DNA of 64,000 nt from Bactrocera neohumeralis (GCF_024586455.1 NC_065920.1:50953724-51017723), one strand, 5' to 3'. Numbered from the stretch's first letter, positions 12,651-22,577 are shown. A program made the numbers and translations. The notes: generated by a model from the sequence alone, not told the origin.

Positions 12651-13025
12651 AAAATAAGATTTTAAATCTGATTACTTTAAAGTCACTAGCAATGTAGATT
12701 GACATTACACCAGAAGATACAATCGTTTTTAAATCAACAAAATTGTATTCATAATTGACGATTGTGAATCTAAACCTGTTCCCTGAATTATAACCGAAAA
12801 TTGGCTAGATCATTCCGTTTGACTGATATACCAAAAGGCTACATGCTTGAAGTTTTTTGAGCATACTGAAATTGGCTCGTCGGCCTTACTCTCGAAAGCC
12901 AGTCGTTGGGGATCCAGCAGGGTATGTCCTCAACCTTAGTTAACCGTATTAAGAAATGGTGAGTACTTGGTTCAAGCTTACAGTTCGAATCATCTAAAAG
13001 ATGTCACTTTTACGTTTACTGTTTT
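12651..13025. other. Unassigned stretch
   Basis: No signature recognised. A sequence resembling a tRNA B box (near 12985) has no A box or cloverleaf around it. Confidence 0.4.
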
Positions 13026-13260
13026 TATACCCTGAAGAGTATTAAGTGCGCCACGTAGTTTGTAACACCCAGAAGGAAACCATATATAATATGTATATAT
13101 ATATATAAATGATTAGCATGATGAGCTGAGTCGATTAAGCCATGTCAACTAGTCCTTTCAGTCATCGATCTGATCTTTTCCACACCTTTTCCCAAGAAGT
13201 TTCTCATTTGTCAGAACCGCTAATAGCGAATCATTATAGAATACAGCTGTCATGTAAACT
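13026..13260 (+). mobile_element. Mini-me/DINE-like element A1, left part
   Basis: This is the left segment of a dispersed non-autonomous element (family A) split by a LINE. It begins TATACCCTGAAGAGTATT, then has GTAACACCCAGAAGGAAAC, a TA-rich run at 13083-13108, and the core ATGATTAGCATGATGAGCTG followed by GAGTCGATTAAGCCATGT. The GTCY microsatellite that follows the core in other copies is largely gone here. It ends with CAGCTGTCATGTAAACT, where the LINE enters. The element resumes at 15698. Family A copies elsewhere: 22683, 23205, 27162, 50708, 52324 and 61585. Confidence 0.8.
13251..13260. repeat. Target-site duplication, left copy
   Basis: CATGTAAACT here is repeated exactly at 15698-15707 and flanks the LINE at 13261-15697. 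Extending outward, TGTC and TGCC differ by one base, so the duplication may be 13 bp with one mismatch. Confidence 0.85.
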
Positions 13261-13344
13261 TCTTCGTCTTCTTTACTGGCGTCGACACCGTTTTCGCGAT
13301 TATAGCCTTGTTAACAACAGCGCGCCAGTCGTTTCTTCTTTTCG

Positions 13345-13797
13345 CTACCAATTGGATATTCCAAGCGAAGCCACGTTCTTCTCCACTTGGTCCTTCCAAC
13401 TGAGTGGACGTCTTCCACTTCCTCTGCTTTCCCCGGCGGGTACTGCGTCGAATACTTTCAGAGCTGGAGTGTTTTCGCCCATCCGGACAACATGACCTAG
13501 CCAGCGTAGCCGCTGTCTTTTAATTCGCTGAACTATGTCAATGTCATTAGTTGATGTCATCGTCCAAGCCTCTGCACCATATAGCAGGACGGGAATTATG
13601 AGCGACTTATAGAGTTTGGCTTTGGTTCGTCGAGAGAGGACTTTACTTTTTAATTGCCTACTCAGTCCGAAGTAGCACCTTTTGGCAAGAATTATCCTGC
13701 GTTGGATTTCCAAGCTGACATTGTTGGTGGTGTTTATGCTGGTTCCCAAATATACGAAACTATCTACAACTTCAAAGTTATGACTGTCAACAGTGAT
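13345..13797 (-). pseudogene. LINE copy 2, C-terminal coding region
   Basis: Reading leftward: ITVDSHNFEVVDSFVYLGTS, FGLSRQLKSKVLSRRTKAKL, SLIIPVLLYGAEAWTMT, then IDIVQRIKRQRLRWLGHVVR, ENTPALKVFDAVPAG and WKDQVEKNVASLGISNW. This is the part after the RT thumb, of unknown function. Compared with copies at 18977-19563 and 58723-59334, about 40 residues are missing in frame between AEAWTMT and IDIVQR (the segment with ERKILRKIYGPLRIG). The frame is otherwise open for 150 codons. The open frame extends rightward to 13932, but those extra residues come from the foreign block. Confidence 0.85.
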
Positions 13798-14370
13798 CCC
13801 CCTGTCGGGTAGGGAGGCCCCTGCTTGCAGGGGGAAGAATATACCCGTGGTAAGGCATGCCTGTCGTAAGAGGCGACTAAAATCCACATGCACTGTGTCA
13901 GACATAACAGGTCTTGTTTTAAATGTCAGCATGGTCTAAGTCAGAAATAGTGCTACAATATTCAGCTTGAAATCACATTTTAAGCTTCATATTATTTCAC
14001 ACAATATAAGACATTTGCGACAAGCGACAAATGTAACCAGTCATTGAGTTTTTGGAGTAGTAGCAACAGCTACAAAGTTTCACCAAAGACTTTAACCTGG
14101 TACGACGGGGAGCAGTTGGCCCTTGGAGGTAACTCCAATCTGCTCATTGGGTTTGGCCCTTTGTGGAGATTCGTGGTGGCTGTGGTTTAAACCTATGTTA
14201 AATGCAGGCAGGGCATTTTGTCCAATGTGGAGTCGCAATGCGGCCGGGTGCCGGACCCAGAGTACGGCAGAGGTTTTAGGTCGGCCTCGTACCCGACCAA
14301 GGCGGCTAGGGTGTCCCTATCCACCCGAACCAATTGGAACCAAGGTATAACTGCAGATTCGATCATTCAG
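13798..14370. other. Foreign block inside LINE copy 2
   Basis: LINE homology stops at about 13797 and resumes at about 14371, and roughly 95 bp of LINE sequence expected between these points is missing. The block is richer in GC than its surroundings and carries GGGGGAAGAATATACCCGTG, TGTCGTAAGAGGCGACTAAA and, further right, CGGCCGGGTGCCGGACCCAG. I recall the CGTAAGAGGCGACTAAA phrase from dispersed insect repeats but cannot name one. A plus frame at 14123-14350 has no recognised domain. It may be a piece of another LINE joined by template switching, or a later insertion with deletion. No TSD was seen. Confidence 0.6.
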
Positions 14371-15449
14371 ATGCATTCATACTTTGCTTCCTTGTCCAGT
14401 TTGGAGAAAGCAGAACTAACGGCGCGGGTTTTGAGGCCAATGATAGCAATATCATCGGCATACGCCAACAACTGTACACTCTTATAAAAGATTGTACCTG
14501 CTCGATTAAGTTCTGCAGCTCGAATTATTTTCTCCAGCAGCAGATTGAAGAAGTCACACGATAGGGAGTCGCCTTGTCTGAAACCTCGTTTGGTATGGAA
14601 CGGCTCGAAGAGGTCCTTCCCGATCCTGACGCAGCTTTTGGTGTTGCTCAACGTCAGTTTACACAGCCGCAATAGTTTTGCGGGGATACCAAATTCAGAC
14701 AAGGCGGCATAAATGCAGCTCCTTTTCGTGCTGTCGAAAGCAGCTTTGAAATCAACGAAGAGTTGGTGTGTGTCGATTCTCTTTTCACGGGTCTTTTCCA
14801 AGTTTTGGCGCATGGTGAATATCTGGTCGGTTGTTGATTTGCCAGGTCTAAAGCCACACTGATAAGGTCCAATTAGTTTGTTGACGGAGGGCTTTAATCT
14901 TTCACACAATACGCTCGATAGAACCTTATATGCGATGTTGAGGAGGCTTATCCCACGGTAGTTGGCGCAGATATTGGGGTCTCCCTTTTTGTGGATTGGG
15001 CAGAGCACACTTAAATTCCAATCGTTGGGCATGCTTTCGTCCGACCATATTTTACAAAGAAGCTGATACATGCTCCTTATCAGTTCTTCGCCGCCGTGTT
15101 TGAATAGCTCGGCCGGCAATTCATCGACCCCCGCCGCTTTGTTGTTCTTCAGGTGGGTAATTGCTATTCGAACTGCTTCCTGGTCGGGCAATGAAACGAC
15201 TGCTCCATCGTCATCGATTGGGGAATCGGGTTCGCCTTCTCCTGGCGTTGTACGTTCACTGTCATTCAGCAGGCTGGAGAAGTGTGCCCTCCATAATTTA
15301 AATATGCTCTGGGCATCGGTGACTAGATCACCTTTGGCAGTTCTACAAGAGTATGTTCCGGTCTTGAAACCCTGTAAGCCGCCGCATTTTTTCGTAGAAT
15401 TTTCGAGCATTACCCCTGGTGGCCAGCTTATCAAGCTCTTTATACTCAC
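14367..15449 (-). pseudogene. LINE copy 2 reverse transcriptase, 360-codon frame
   Basis: Would copy element RNA into DNA. In order: YSCRTAKGDLVTDAQSIFKL, ITHLKNNKAAGVDELPAELF (fingers), CPIHKKGDPNICANYRGISL, CGFRPGKSTTDQIFTMRQNL, QLFVDFKAAFDSTKR (first catalytic Asp), FRQGDSLSCDFFNLLLEKII, and LLAYADDIAIIG, the intact YADD active-site box. The frame is open across the whole domain. It breaks at the left where the foreign block begins (EAKYECI). At the right, an extra A in GTTTCAAGACC (copy 1 has GTTTCAGACC, about 4507) shifts the frame relative to the upstream linker. Plus-strand frames such as 15070-15549 are antisense shadows. Confidence 0.9.
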
Positions 15450-15699
15450 GCATTTCGGCCTCTCTCTCTTTCTGTCTGCAAATGCGTCTCGCTTCCTTCT
15501 TCAACTGTCGGTATCTATCCCATCCCGCACGTGTTGTGGTCGATCGTAACGTTGCAAGGTAGGCAGTCTGTTTTCTCTCCGCTGCGACACGGCATTCCTC
15601 GTCGTACCAGCTGTTCTTTTGCATTTTCCGATAGCCAATGGTTTCGGTAGCAGCTGTACGTAAGGAGTTTGAAATGCCGTCCCACAGTTCCCTTGCCAT
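15343..15699 (-). pseudogene. LINE copy 2 linker upstream of RT
   Basis: A 118-codon frame, ATETIGYRKMQKNSWYDEEC, then WDRYRQLKKEARRICRQKER and NARKFYEKMRRLTGF, with strongly basic and acidic helical character. In LINEs of this type it sits between the endonuclease and the RT. The start codon shown (ATG at 15697-15699) spans the TSD edge and is not a true start; the element is truncated there. The frame runs into the one-base shift described for the RT entry. Confidence 0.85.
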
Positions 15700-15905
15700 G
15701 TAAACTGCCCGTTACTAATAAAATCCTTGTATGAAAAACTTTTTTATTTTTCAAAATATATTTACAAAATTGGTGTATTGTGCACATCAAAGTTACAATT
15801 TGCGTACATATTATTCATGCCGGACTACTTTGCCATATCTGATACATAGATGTCATACAAACTCACCGACCAAAATCAAGTTAAAATTCTTTTTATACAT
15901 TTTTG
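15698..15905 (+). mobile_element. Mini-me/DINE-like element A1, right part
   Basis: Continuation of element A1 after the LINE. Left and right parts join as the sequence seen uninterrupted at 23470-23540 (..GCTGCCATACAAACTGAACG.. then CTTGTATGGAAAAC). The first 10 bases are the second TSD copy. Family A internal tandem units continue: CTTGTATGAAAAACTTTTTT at 15728, then a second unit start GATGTCATACAAACTCACCG at 15850. The end is not preserved. Confidence 0.75.
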
Positions 15906-16284
15906 TCCTAAAGGAAGCATTAGCAATACCAGAAATATGGGTACAGCGCCCTATTGTAAGATTTCGCGAAAACTTTTCCCAACTCAGCGTTTTAATTCCC
16001 CAGCTCCTAATAAATATTCTAAACATCCGTTATTCATATCTACTTCACTCTTCTATTTTTGTGAATGCTACCACAATGAGTTTCATTATTGCCACCTCTA
16101 CTTTGTCCCTTTTCGTTGACACATTTCATATGTCAACATAATTAATTAAAATCTACACCGTTTCGCAAACACCTAATTGTAATTATATTTGTAGATATTA
16201 TTTAATTATGCATACCATTACATAATGCAATATATATTTCACGCAATTACCAGCAAATACATCATAAAACAATAACAACAATAA
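15906..16284. other. AT-rich stretch, nothing recognised
   Basis: Short overlapping plus frames (15731-16141, 15850-16119) have no domain signature and probably reflect chance. Confidence 0.4.
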
Positions 16285-17066
16285 TCACCGAAAAACAATA
16301 ATCGAGATTTCATAATACGTCATTTACATATTTTTCAAATACCGTATTTTTGTAAAGTTTTAATCATCATTGGTTCCTAATGCTCGTATTATACAGAGAA
16401 ACAGATGGAATTCAAAATAGCATGAACCGATTTCACCCATATTTCGTACATGTCATCAGGGTGTTAAGAAAATATTATATAATATATAAGTGGGCGGCGC
16501 CACGCCCATTTTCAATTTTTTTGCGCTTCCTTCTGCCACTTCTTCCGTAAAACATAGTGTTTCTCAGTCGGTTATCTTTTAGTGATTTTGAACATAACCT
16601 TTGTATGGGAGGTGGGCGTGGTTATTATCCGATTTCTTCCATTTTTGAACTGTATATGGAAATGCCTGAAGAATACGACTCTGTAGAGTTTGGTAGCTAT
16701 AGTAGTTTCCGAGATATGTACAAAAAACTTAGTAGGGGGCGGGGCCACGCCCACTTTTCCAAAACAATTGCGTCCTCCTAAAAAAATCCTTTTTTGCCAA
16801 ATTTCACTTTAATATCTTTATTTATGGCTTAGTTATGACACTTTATAGGTTTTCGGTTTCCGCCATTTTGTGGGCGTGGCAGTGGGCCGATTTTGCCCAT
16901 CTTCGAACTTAACCTTCTTATGGAGCCAAGGAGCAATCAATTTTTACTCAAGTTACAGCTTACTCGTCGCCCTGATCACTTTGGTATATATAACCCTATA
17001 TCTGACTCTTTTAGTTTTTTCGTTATGTGAACAAAACTATAATACTCTCGTCTGCGAGAGTTAAAA
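16285..17066 (+). mobile_element. Mini-me-bearing dispersed element B1
   Basis: A copy of the family B element that is complete at 21532-22577. It begins inside the left end (ATAATCGAGATTTCATAATA) and carries GTGGGCGGCGCCACGCCCAT, TGGGAGGTGGGCGTGGTTAT, GGGGGCGGGGCCACGCCCAC and TTGTGGGCGTGGCAGTGGGC in the same order as the full copy. Near the right end it has CTCGTCGCCCTGATCACTTT, the mini-me core in reverse, but the CAGA/GTCY microsatellite beside it is deleted. It ends AATACTCTCGTCTGCGAGAG, a terminal hairpin. It is non-coding; short frames within it are chance. Confidence 0.8.
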
Positions 17067-17974
17067 AGCATTAGCTTTCATAATTTCAGAATTTTCGATG
17101 TCATGTCTTTGTGCTCGTAGCTACTCATAAGTAAGCCACTTGGCGCTTGCTAGCTGTCAGTGCCATCAGCAGTAGTAGCCGTAAGGAGTTCAGACAAGTC
17201 AGGCGAGTTCAAAAATATGTATGTCATAACGCTTAACAGTTGGCGCTGGCTGGGCATGCTTCTTTATATGTATGTCATTTAATGAATGAGCGATCAGGTG
17301 TCCACGTGCAGACATCAAGTCTGTTGCTGTTGCTATTGTAATTGTTTTATTTGACGCATTACCGCCATTGTTGACTTTAAGTTGGAAATTTCTTTGTAAT
17401 ATTTTGTTTTTCTTTTTTATGTTGTTTTTTTTTTTTTGAGCAAGGTGCGAAAACAATTGACACAGCACGCAACCTTTTGAACTTTACACTTTGGCTTGAC
17501 TTGACACAGTTGTAATAACACAGCGAATAAATGAAGTGGAAAAGAAGAAAAGTGCAAAAAAATTGCTTTATTCAAGCATTTGTACGAGGGCAGTTTGATA
17601 CGTCAATACTCGGAACCAGTACAAGAGCTGTCTACACAAGCTACTTTTTAGCTAGGAAAACTTAGTCATATTTCTTAGAATTTAGAAGTCGTCGACTTAT
17701 TTAGTAAATTACTACCAACTATTGTGAATGTATTCCTTACCGCCATCATTTTCTTTCCAAGGAAAACCGATATTTTAAATACTTCTGATACCGTAAAGGT
17801 TCCATAGTTAATAATTTAAACGATATTTAAGTACTTTTATTATACTTAACTTCTCGGTTAGAATTGAAAATATTCGATGCATTTCCAGAGAACGACCGCC
17901 GTATCCGGACCTTTGAAAACTTCAATATTAAGAAGACCCCAAAAATGAAACCCCTGCCTTTGATAAAATCGTAA
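17067..17974. other. Unique-looking sequence
   Basis: No gene recognised. TACGAGGGCAGTTTGATACG near 17582 is reminiscent of a mariner terminus, but no partner end or transposase was found. T- and A-rich runs lie at 17395-17440. Confidence 0.35.
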
Positions 17975-18847
17975 TCTATATGTATAAAAGAAAGTTGTTG
18001 TTAGTTACACCATTAACTCAAGAACAGCTGAACCGATTTGGCTGAAATTGGTGGAGAGGTAGCTTAGAACCAGGGTAAGGACATAGGATACATTTTATCT
18101 CTTTATATCAAAATTTAATACAACTCATAAATACAAAATTTATGTTTCAAATAATAAGTATTTGTTCAAAATTCATGTTTGTAGGAATCATTTGAATATA
18201 TGCGTACAATTTTAAACAGATTCTTCTTCGAAAATAATACAATTTCTTATTATTTGGAATAGTAGAAAAGAACTGCAACCAAATACGCAGTGCAATGGAT
18301 TATAACTGGCTCAGTAATCAGTCGTTCAGTATGTATTATACGACATGCATACAAAAAGACTGATGTCATAACCTTTCCATCTGACTTTTTCGTCTTTCCA
18401 CGCCTGAGAACCGGTTCATCATGTGCAGTCCACTAGAATGACAGCCGATTGGACTCCAGTGATAAATGATGGAGCTATATTTCTATCACTGACGAAAATA
18501 TTCGGTTTTATTCCGATTAGAGAGCACTTAAACACTTCTCAGAATCAGTTATTCGTTGATTTTGTTGGATTATGAACTTGCGAGGCACCTACTTTGCTCA
18601 TTTCGCCTGTTTCTCTAGTTTAGCAAATGTCTTTTCTACGGTGGATTTCCCTGAGCCAAAATTCAACAATATTTTCCCCAAAAAAGCAATGCTTTATTAA
18701 CACACGAAATGCTTTATGATCCATTTTTTTGTAAACTAACACAAGTTGCTTCAAAAAATGCTATATCTTATTAACTAATAGTTGTAATCCAACTAATAGA
18801 AATCATACATAGTATCAGCCACAGTGAAGCGTGGACGGGTCCTCTAG
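17975..18847 (+). mobile_element. Non-autonomous Helitron
   Basis: The left end reads TCTATATGTATAAAAGAAAG immediately after an A, followed by AACTCAAGAACAGCTGAACC and GATTTGGCTGAAATTGGTGG, a phrase typical of insect Helitron 5' ends. The right end reads GTGAAGCGTGGACGGGTCCT and then CTAG followed by T. Just before CTAG is the small hairpin GGACGGGTCC. The TC start, hairpin plus CTAG end, and location between A and T fit rolling-circle transposons, which make no TSD. At 873 bp there is no Rep/helicase frame, so it would need an autonomous partner. Confidence 0.85.
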
Positions 18848-18961
18848 TAATTAATAGAATTCTACATATTCTGTCTGAAAATACAATGACGAGTGACGTA
18901 CGAGGGGGAACAACGAGCTAAGTCAATATATGGAAGGAGAAAAGAAGGTTTCTGGGGCCAT

Positions 18962-18976
18962 AGTTCCAGAAACTTT
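18962..18976. repeat. Target-site duplication, left copy
   Basis: AGTTCCAGAAACTTT matches 19564-19578 (AGTTCCAGAAGCTTT) with one mismatch and flanks the LINE fragment 18977-19563. Confidence 0.8.
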
Positions 18977-19563
18977 CTGACATATCTTCTGTCACTGTTG
19001 ACAGTCATAACTTCGAAATCGTAGATAATTTCGTCTATCTTTAACCAGCATTAACACCAACAACAACGTCAGCCTCGAAATCCAACGCAGAATAACTCTT
19101 GCTAACAGTCACTTATCATCCCCGTCCTTCTATGCACCATGCAGAGACTTGGACGATGACAACATCTTATGAGTCAACGTTACGAGTTTTCGAGAGAAAT
19201 ATTCTGCGGAAGATTTATGGTCCTTTGCGCATTGGCAAGGGCGTATTCCGCAGTCGTTGGAACAAAGAGCTGTACGATAGATACGACGACATTGAGATAA
19301 ATCAGCGAATTAAGAGAGAACGGCCACATTGGCTGAGTCATGTCGTCCAAATGTATGAAAACCAGCTCTGAGAGTATTCGACGCAGTACCCGCCGGGGAA
19401 AGCAGAGCAAGACCGTCCGTCCGTTGGAAAGACCAGGTGGAGAAGGACATGGCTACACTTGGAATCTCAAATTGACGCCAAATAGCGAAAAGGAAGAACG
19501 AAAGGCGCGCGATTGTAAATTCGGCTATAACGGCGTAATCGGTGTATACGCTAATAAAGAAAA
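18977..19563 (+). mobile_element. LINE (RTE-like) copy 3, 3' fragment with TSD
   Basis: A 5'-truncated insertion holding only the C-terminal part and 3' end. Plus-strand reading gives VTVDSHNFEIVDNFVYL, then HHAETWTMTTSYESTLRVFE, RNILRKIYGPLRIGKGVFRS, RIKRERPHWLSHVVQMYEN and, after a frameshift, RWKDQVEKDMATLGISN. The tail GCTAATAAAGAAAAA matches the family 3' end. A 15-bp TSD (18962-18976, 19564-19578) with one mismatch marks both edges. It retains the IYGPLRIG segment that copy 2 lacks. Confidence 0.9.
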
Positions 19564-19578
19564 AAGTTCCAGAAGCTT
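19564..19578. repeat. Target-site duplication, right copy
   Basis: AGTTCCAGAAGCTTT, partner of 18962-18976. Confidence 0.8.
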
Positions 19579-20525
19579 TGACTAACGGACCAAGGTTCCA
19601 TTAAGTGAAAAATCCTTACACCATTAGACCGCTTTCATCATGTTTCACAGTCCGTTGCACAGAAAGTCGTTGAAGATTTTCATTGATTGGAAATTATTGA
19701 TTTTCGCTTCATTCGACCGGAAACTTTTTTCCAATCGTTCACGAACCTGTTTTCATGTTTCTGACCAAACTTTAAATGTGTCGTAATATTTTTATTAGAT
19801 TGCAAAGGTTTCTTCTCTTTAACCGCGAAAACAAAAACAACATATATACAAAAAAAATATAAAATACATATGTCTACTAAGAAAATATCAAAGTGGAAAA
19901 ATATTCAAATGCGTCCCAGCTGATAGTAACAGCAAAATTTCTGCTCTCCCATTGAAAGATCCAGTTGAAAAAATACATCGCTATTTCCTATTTTTCCAAA
20001 TGTGGGAATGGGATATCAATGAAAAAGGATGAAGTTTAAAAGTCTCACTAACTTAGCCAACTGTCCTCGTCCTTATTTCCATACGTAAGAATGTCTTTAA
20101 TTTAATTGTGTGAAAATATCGCTTAACTGACTTTACAGACAGATAAAAGACAGGACATTTGTTCTTGCACAGTTTTCTGCGCACATTGTAGTTTATCCTT
20201 ATACTACTCGCATGACTAATAACTTAAGCGTAAAGTTGTCCATTTATTACACAGCTTCAAGAAAACAAAAAAAAATGTTGTTGCTCTGGAAGGTTTTATT
20301 AAAAATCAAATGTGGAGATATCTGGAATTACAATTCCAAAATTTTCTTGTTTTACTCAATGAAAATACCATTTCATTTCAAAATTAATTGCCATGGACTA
20401 CTCAAAGACAATGCTTTTGCCAGATATTGCTATGTATTTGTAGTCTACCAATAAATAAATATTGTAAATAAAAGGGTGAAACATCTATATCAAAAATAAC
20501 TAAAAGGTCAAGTTAGGAATGATAA
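19579..20525. other. Unassigned AT-rich stretch
   Basis: The 80-codon plus frame at 20212-20454 starts with MTNNLSVKLSIYY and has no domain I recognise; it lies directly upstream of a repeat-protein relic but does not resemble it. Treated as chance. Confidence 0.35.
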
Positions 20526-21000
20526 AACAATTTGTCAAAGCATTGGATGAAAAAGGATTTTGTTTTAGTGACTTTTGTAGAAAATTTCCGAACTTAGACT
20601 GGAAAGATAAACATTGTATCAAAGTTATGACTGTTCTGGAAAGTGAGTTGTGGAATCGCTTTGTGTTGATAATCGAAAGTTTCCTAAGTAACCATTAAGT
20701 GCCAAATTAGGAAAGAATTATGCAAAATATGCTGACAAACTGGCAGAGAGCAAGGAGCAAATTTGAGTTAGATTATCTCCGCAATCATCTGAAAACATTT
20801 TCGGATAGTTTTGGAAATTATAGTGAGGAATAGAAAGAGCGCTGCATCAAGGATATAAAAGTGATGGAAGAAAGATATATATGTTGATGGGATCGTCACG
20901 TGATGACACATTGCTGCTTAAACATAAAGAAAGATAATCGACTGCAAAATTGTAAAAAGAAAGATAAAACAGTTATGTTCAACCCGCTTTGATTTAAGTG
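20526..21000 (+). pseudogene. Relic of an unnamed arthropod repeat protein
   Basis: Frame-hopping translation gives FVKALDEKGFCFSDFCRKFP (from about 20530), WNRFVLIIESFLSNH, LGKNYAKYADKLAES, then HLKTFSDSFGNYSEE, KERCIKDIKVMEERYI and WDRHVMTHCCLNIKKDN. I recall this block order (FVKALDK, then FPENLGDxSEEQGERFHQDI, MEERYQGRWDxHMMADYCW) from a protein repeated many times in arthropod genomes, which suggests a mobile-element origin. I cannot name the family or its activity. At least six stops or shifts break it. No single open frame reaches 60 codons, so automated ORF finding would miss it. Confidence 0.6.
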
Positions 21001-21128
21001 CGGTCACTTGCCGTTAGGCGTTTTTTAAGCCTTCCTTTGACACCTATCATACATAAGAAAATTTTACTGGGATATTTGGGTTCAAAAAACCAAAAAGTGT
21101 GATAAATAGCAATTTAAATTTTAGATCC

Positions 21129-21531
21129 TTAAGAAGCCCACCTAGTGTGACAGCCTAAAACAAACTATATGAGATATCAATTTTACATTTTATTATGTTT
21201 TTTTTTCAAGGGTTTCAAAAAATCGAATTTTTATTGTGCTATTAAATTCTACAACATCTCTAGAATATTGTCCTGAATTATTTTGTTGAACCGAGTAATA
21301 ATTTCGAAGATATAGCCTTGCGACCTTGTGCGCTCGAGGCTAGCTAGGCTAAGTGCGCCGTCTTTAAACGCGTTTTTCTCGAAACTTTGTTTTTGAAGTC
21401 GGTTGGCTAGATTTCTCGAGAACTACTCAACCGATCTTCATGAAATTTTACACAGGTCTTGAGATACAATTCTTAAAGACTTGTCGAAGGATTTTTTTTC
21501 GATTACAACTATGTATTTGAAAAAAAAAAAA
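21129..21531 (+). mobile_element. TTAA-type element fragment
   Basis: TTAA at 21129-21132 is followed by GAAGCCCACCTAGTGTGACA, which resembles piggyBac-like TTAA termini. Its interior shares TAAACGCGTTTTTCTCGAA (21367) and CAACCGATCTTCATGAAATT (21429) with the complete TTAA element at 35641-36448 (TAAACGCATTTTTCTCGAA, CAACCGATTGCTTTAAAATT). The fragment stops where element B2 begins at 21532. No matching right end was found beyond B2. Confidence 0.45.
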
Positions 21532-22577
21532 AACAAGTAAGGAAGGGCTAAGTTCGGGTGTCACCGAACATTTTATACTCTCGCATGATAAAGTGATAAT
21601 CGAGATTTCGTTATCCGTCATTTACATATTTTTCAAATACCGTATTTGTGTAAAGTTTCCGCTATCATCATTGGTTCCTAATGTATATATTATATAGAGA
21701 AGGCATCAGATGGAATTCAAAATAGCGTTATATTGGAAGAAGGCGTGGTTGTGAACCGATTTCACCCATATTTTGTACATGTCATCAGGGTGTTAAGAAA
21801 ATATTACATACCGAATTTCATTGAAATCGGTTTAGTAGTTCCCGAGATATGGTTTTTGGTCCATAAGTGGGCGACGCCACGCCCATTTTAAATTTAAAAA
21901 AAAAGCCTGGGTGCAGCTTCCTTCTGCCATTTCTTCAGTAAAATTTAGTGTTTCTGACGTTTTTGTTAGTCGGTTAACGCACTTTTAGTGATTTTCAACA
22001 TAACGTTTGTATGGGAGGTGGGCGTGGTTATTATCCGATTTCTTCCATTTTTGAGCTGTATATGGAAATGCCTGAAGGAAACAACTCTATAGAGTTTGGT
22101 TGACATAGCTAAAGTAGTTTCCGAGATATGTACAAAAAACTTAGTAGGGGGCAGGGCCACGCCCACTTTTCCAAAAAAACTACGTCCAAATATGCCCCTC
22201 CCTAATGTGATCCTTTGTGCCAAATTTCACTTTAATATCTTTATTTATGGCTTCGTTATGACACTTTATAGGTTTTCGGTTTCCGCCATTTTGTGGGCGT
22301 GGCAGTAGGCCGATTTTGCCCATCTTCGAACTTAACCTTCTTATGGAGCCAAGAAATACGTGTACCAAGTTTCATCATGATATCTCAATTTTTACTCAAG
22401 TTACAGCTTGCACGGACGGACAGACAGACATCCGGATTTCAACTCTACTCGTCACCCTGATCACTTTGGTATATATAACCCTATATCTGACTCTTTTAGT
22501 TTTAGGACTTACAAACAACCGTTATGTGAACAAAACTATAATACTCTCCTTAGCAACTTTGTTGCGAGAGTATAAAA
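21532..22577 (+). mobile_element. Mini-me-bearing dispersed element B2, full copy
   Basis: The left end is AACAAGTAAGGAAGGGCTAA, then the hairpin GTTCGGGTGTCACCGAAC (21552-21569) and TATACTCTCGCA. The right end is a hairpin of ATACTCTC (22541) with GAGAGTAT, carrying GCAAC/GTTGC inside, followed by AAAAA. Thus TATACTCTCGCA and TGCGAGAGTATA form subterminal inverted repeats. Before the right end lies GCACGGACGGACAGACAGAC, then CTCGTCACCCTGATCACTTT and TATATATAACC: the GTCY microsatellite, core and TA run of mini-me in reverse. No coding frame is convincing. This architecture fits non-autonomous Helentron/DINE-like elements; that placement is inference. Confidence 0.8.

Larger units (their letters stand above)
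13261..15697 (-). mobile_element. LINE (RTE-like) copy 2, 5'-truncated, with TSD
   Basis: The best preserved LINE of the window, read right to left. It is 5'-truncated: no endonuclease domain is seen, and the first block is a linker upstream of the reverse transcriptase (from 15699 down). The reverse transcriptase follows (15449-14367), then a foreign block (14371-13798), then the C-terminal region and a 3' tail ending in AAGAAGACGAAGAAGA. The microsatellite tail, lack of RNase H and C-terminal RQRLRWLGHV block suggest an RTE-like clade; that is inference. A 10-bp TSD (13251-13260, 15698-15707) shows that the unit inserted as one piece into element A1. Confidence 0.9.

Noticed and set aside
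12960..13025. tRNA-like B box (TTCGAATC)
   Set aside because: No A box, acceptor stem or cloverleaf could be formed around it.
15070..15549. 159-codon plus-strand frame
   Set aside because: It is antisense to the LINE reverse transcriptase, whose motifs are clear on the minus strand.
17582..17640. TACGAGGGCAGTTTGATACG as a mariner terminus
   Set aside because: No inverted partner, TA pair or transposase nearby; left as a remark only.
21966..22368. Overlapping frames inside element B2
   Set aside because: They recur in B1 with different breaks and show no domain; the element is non-coding.
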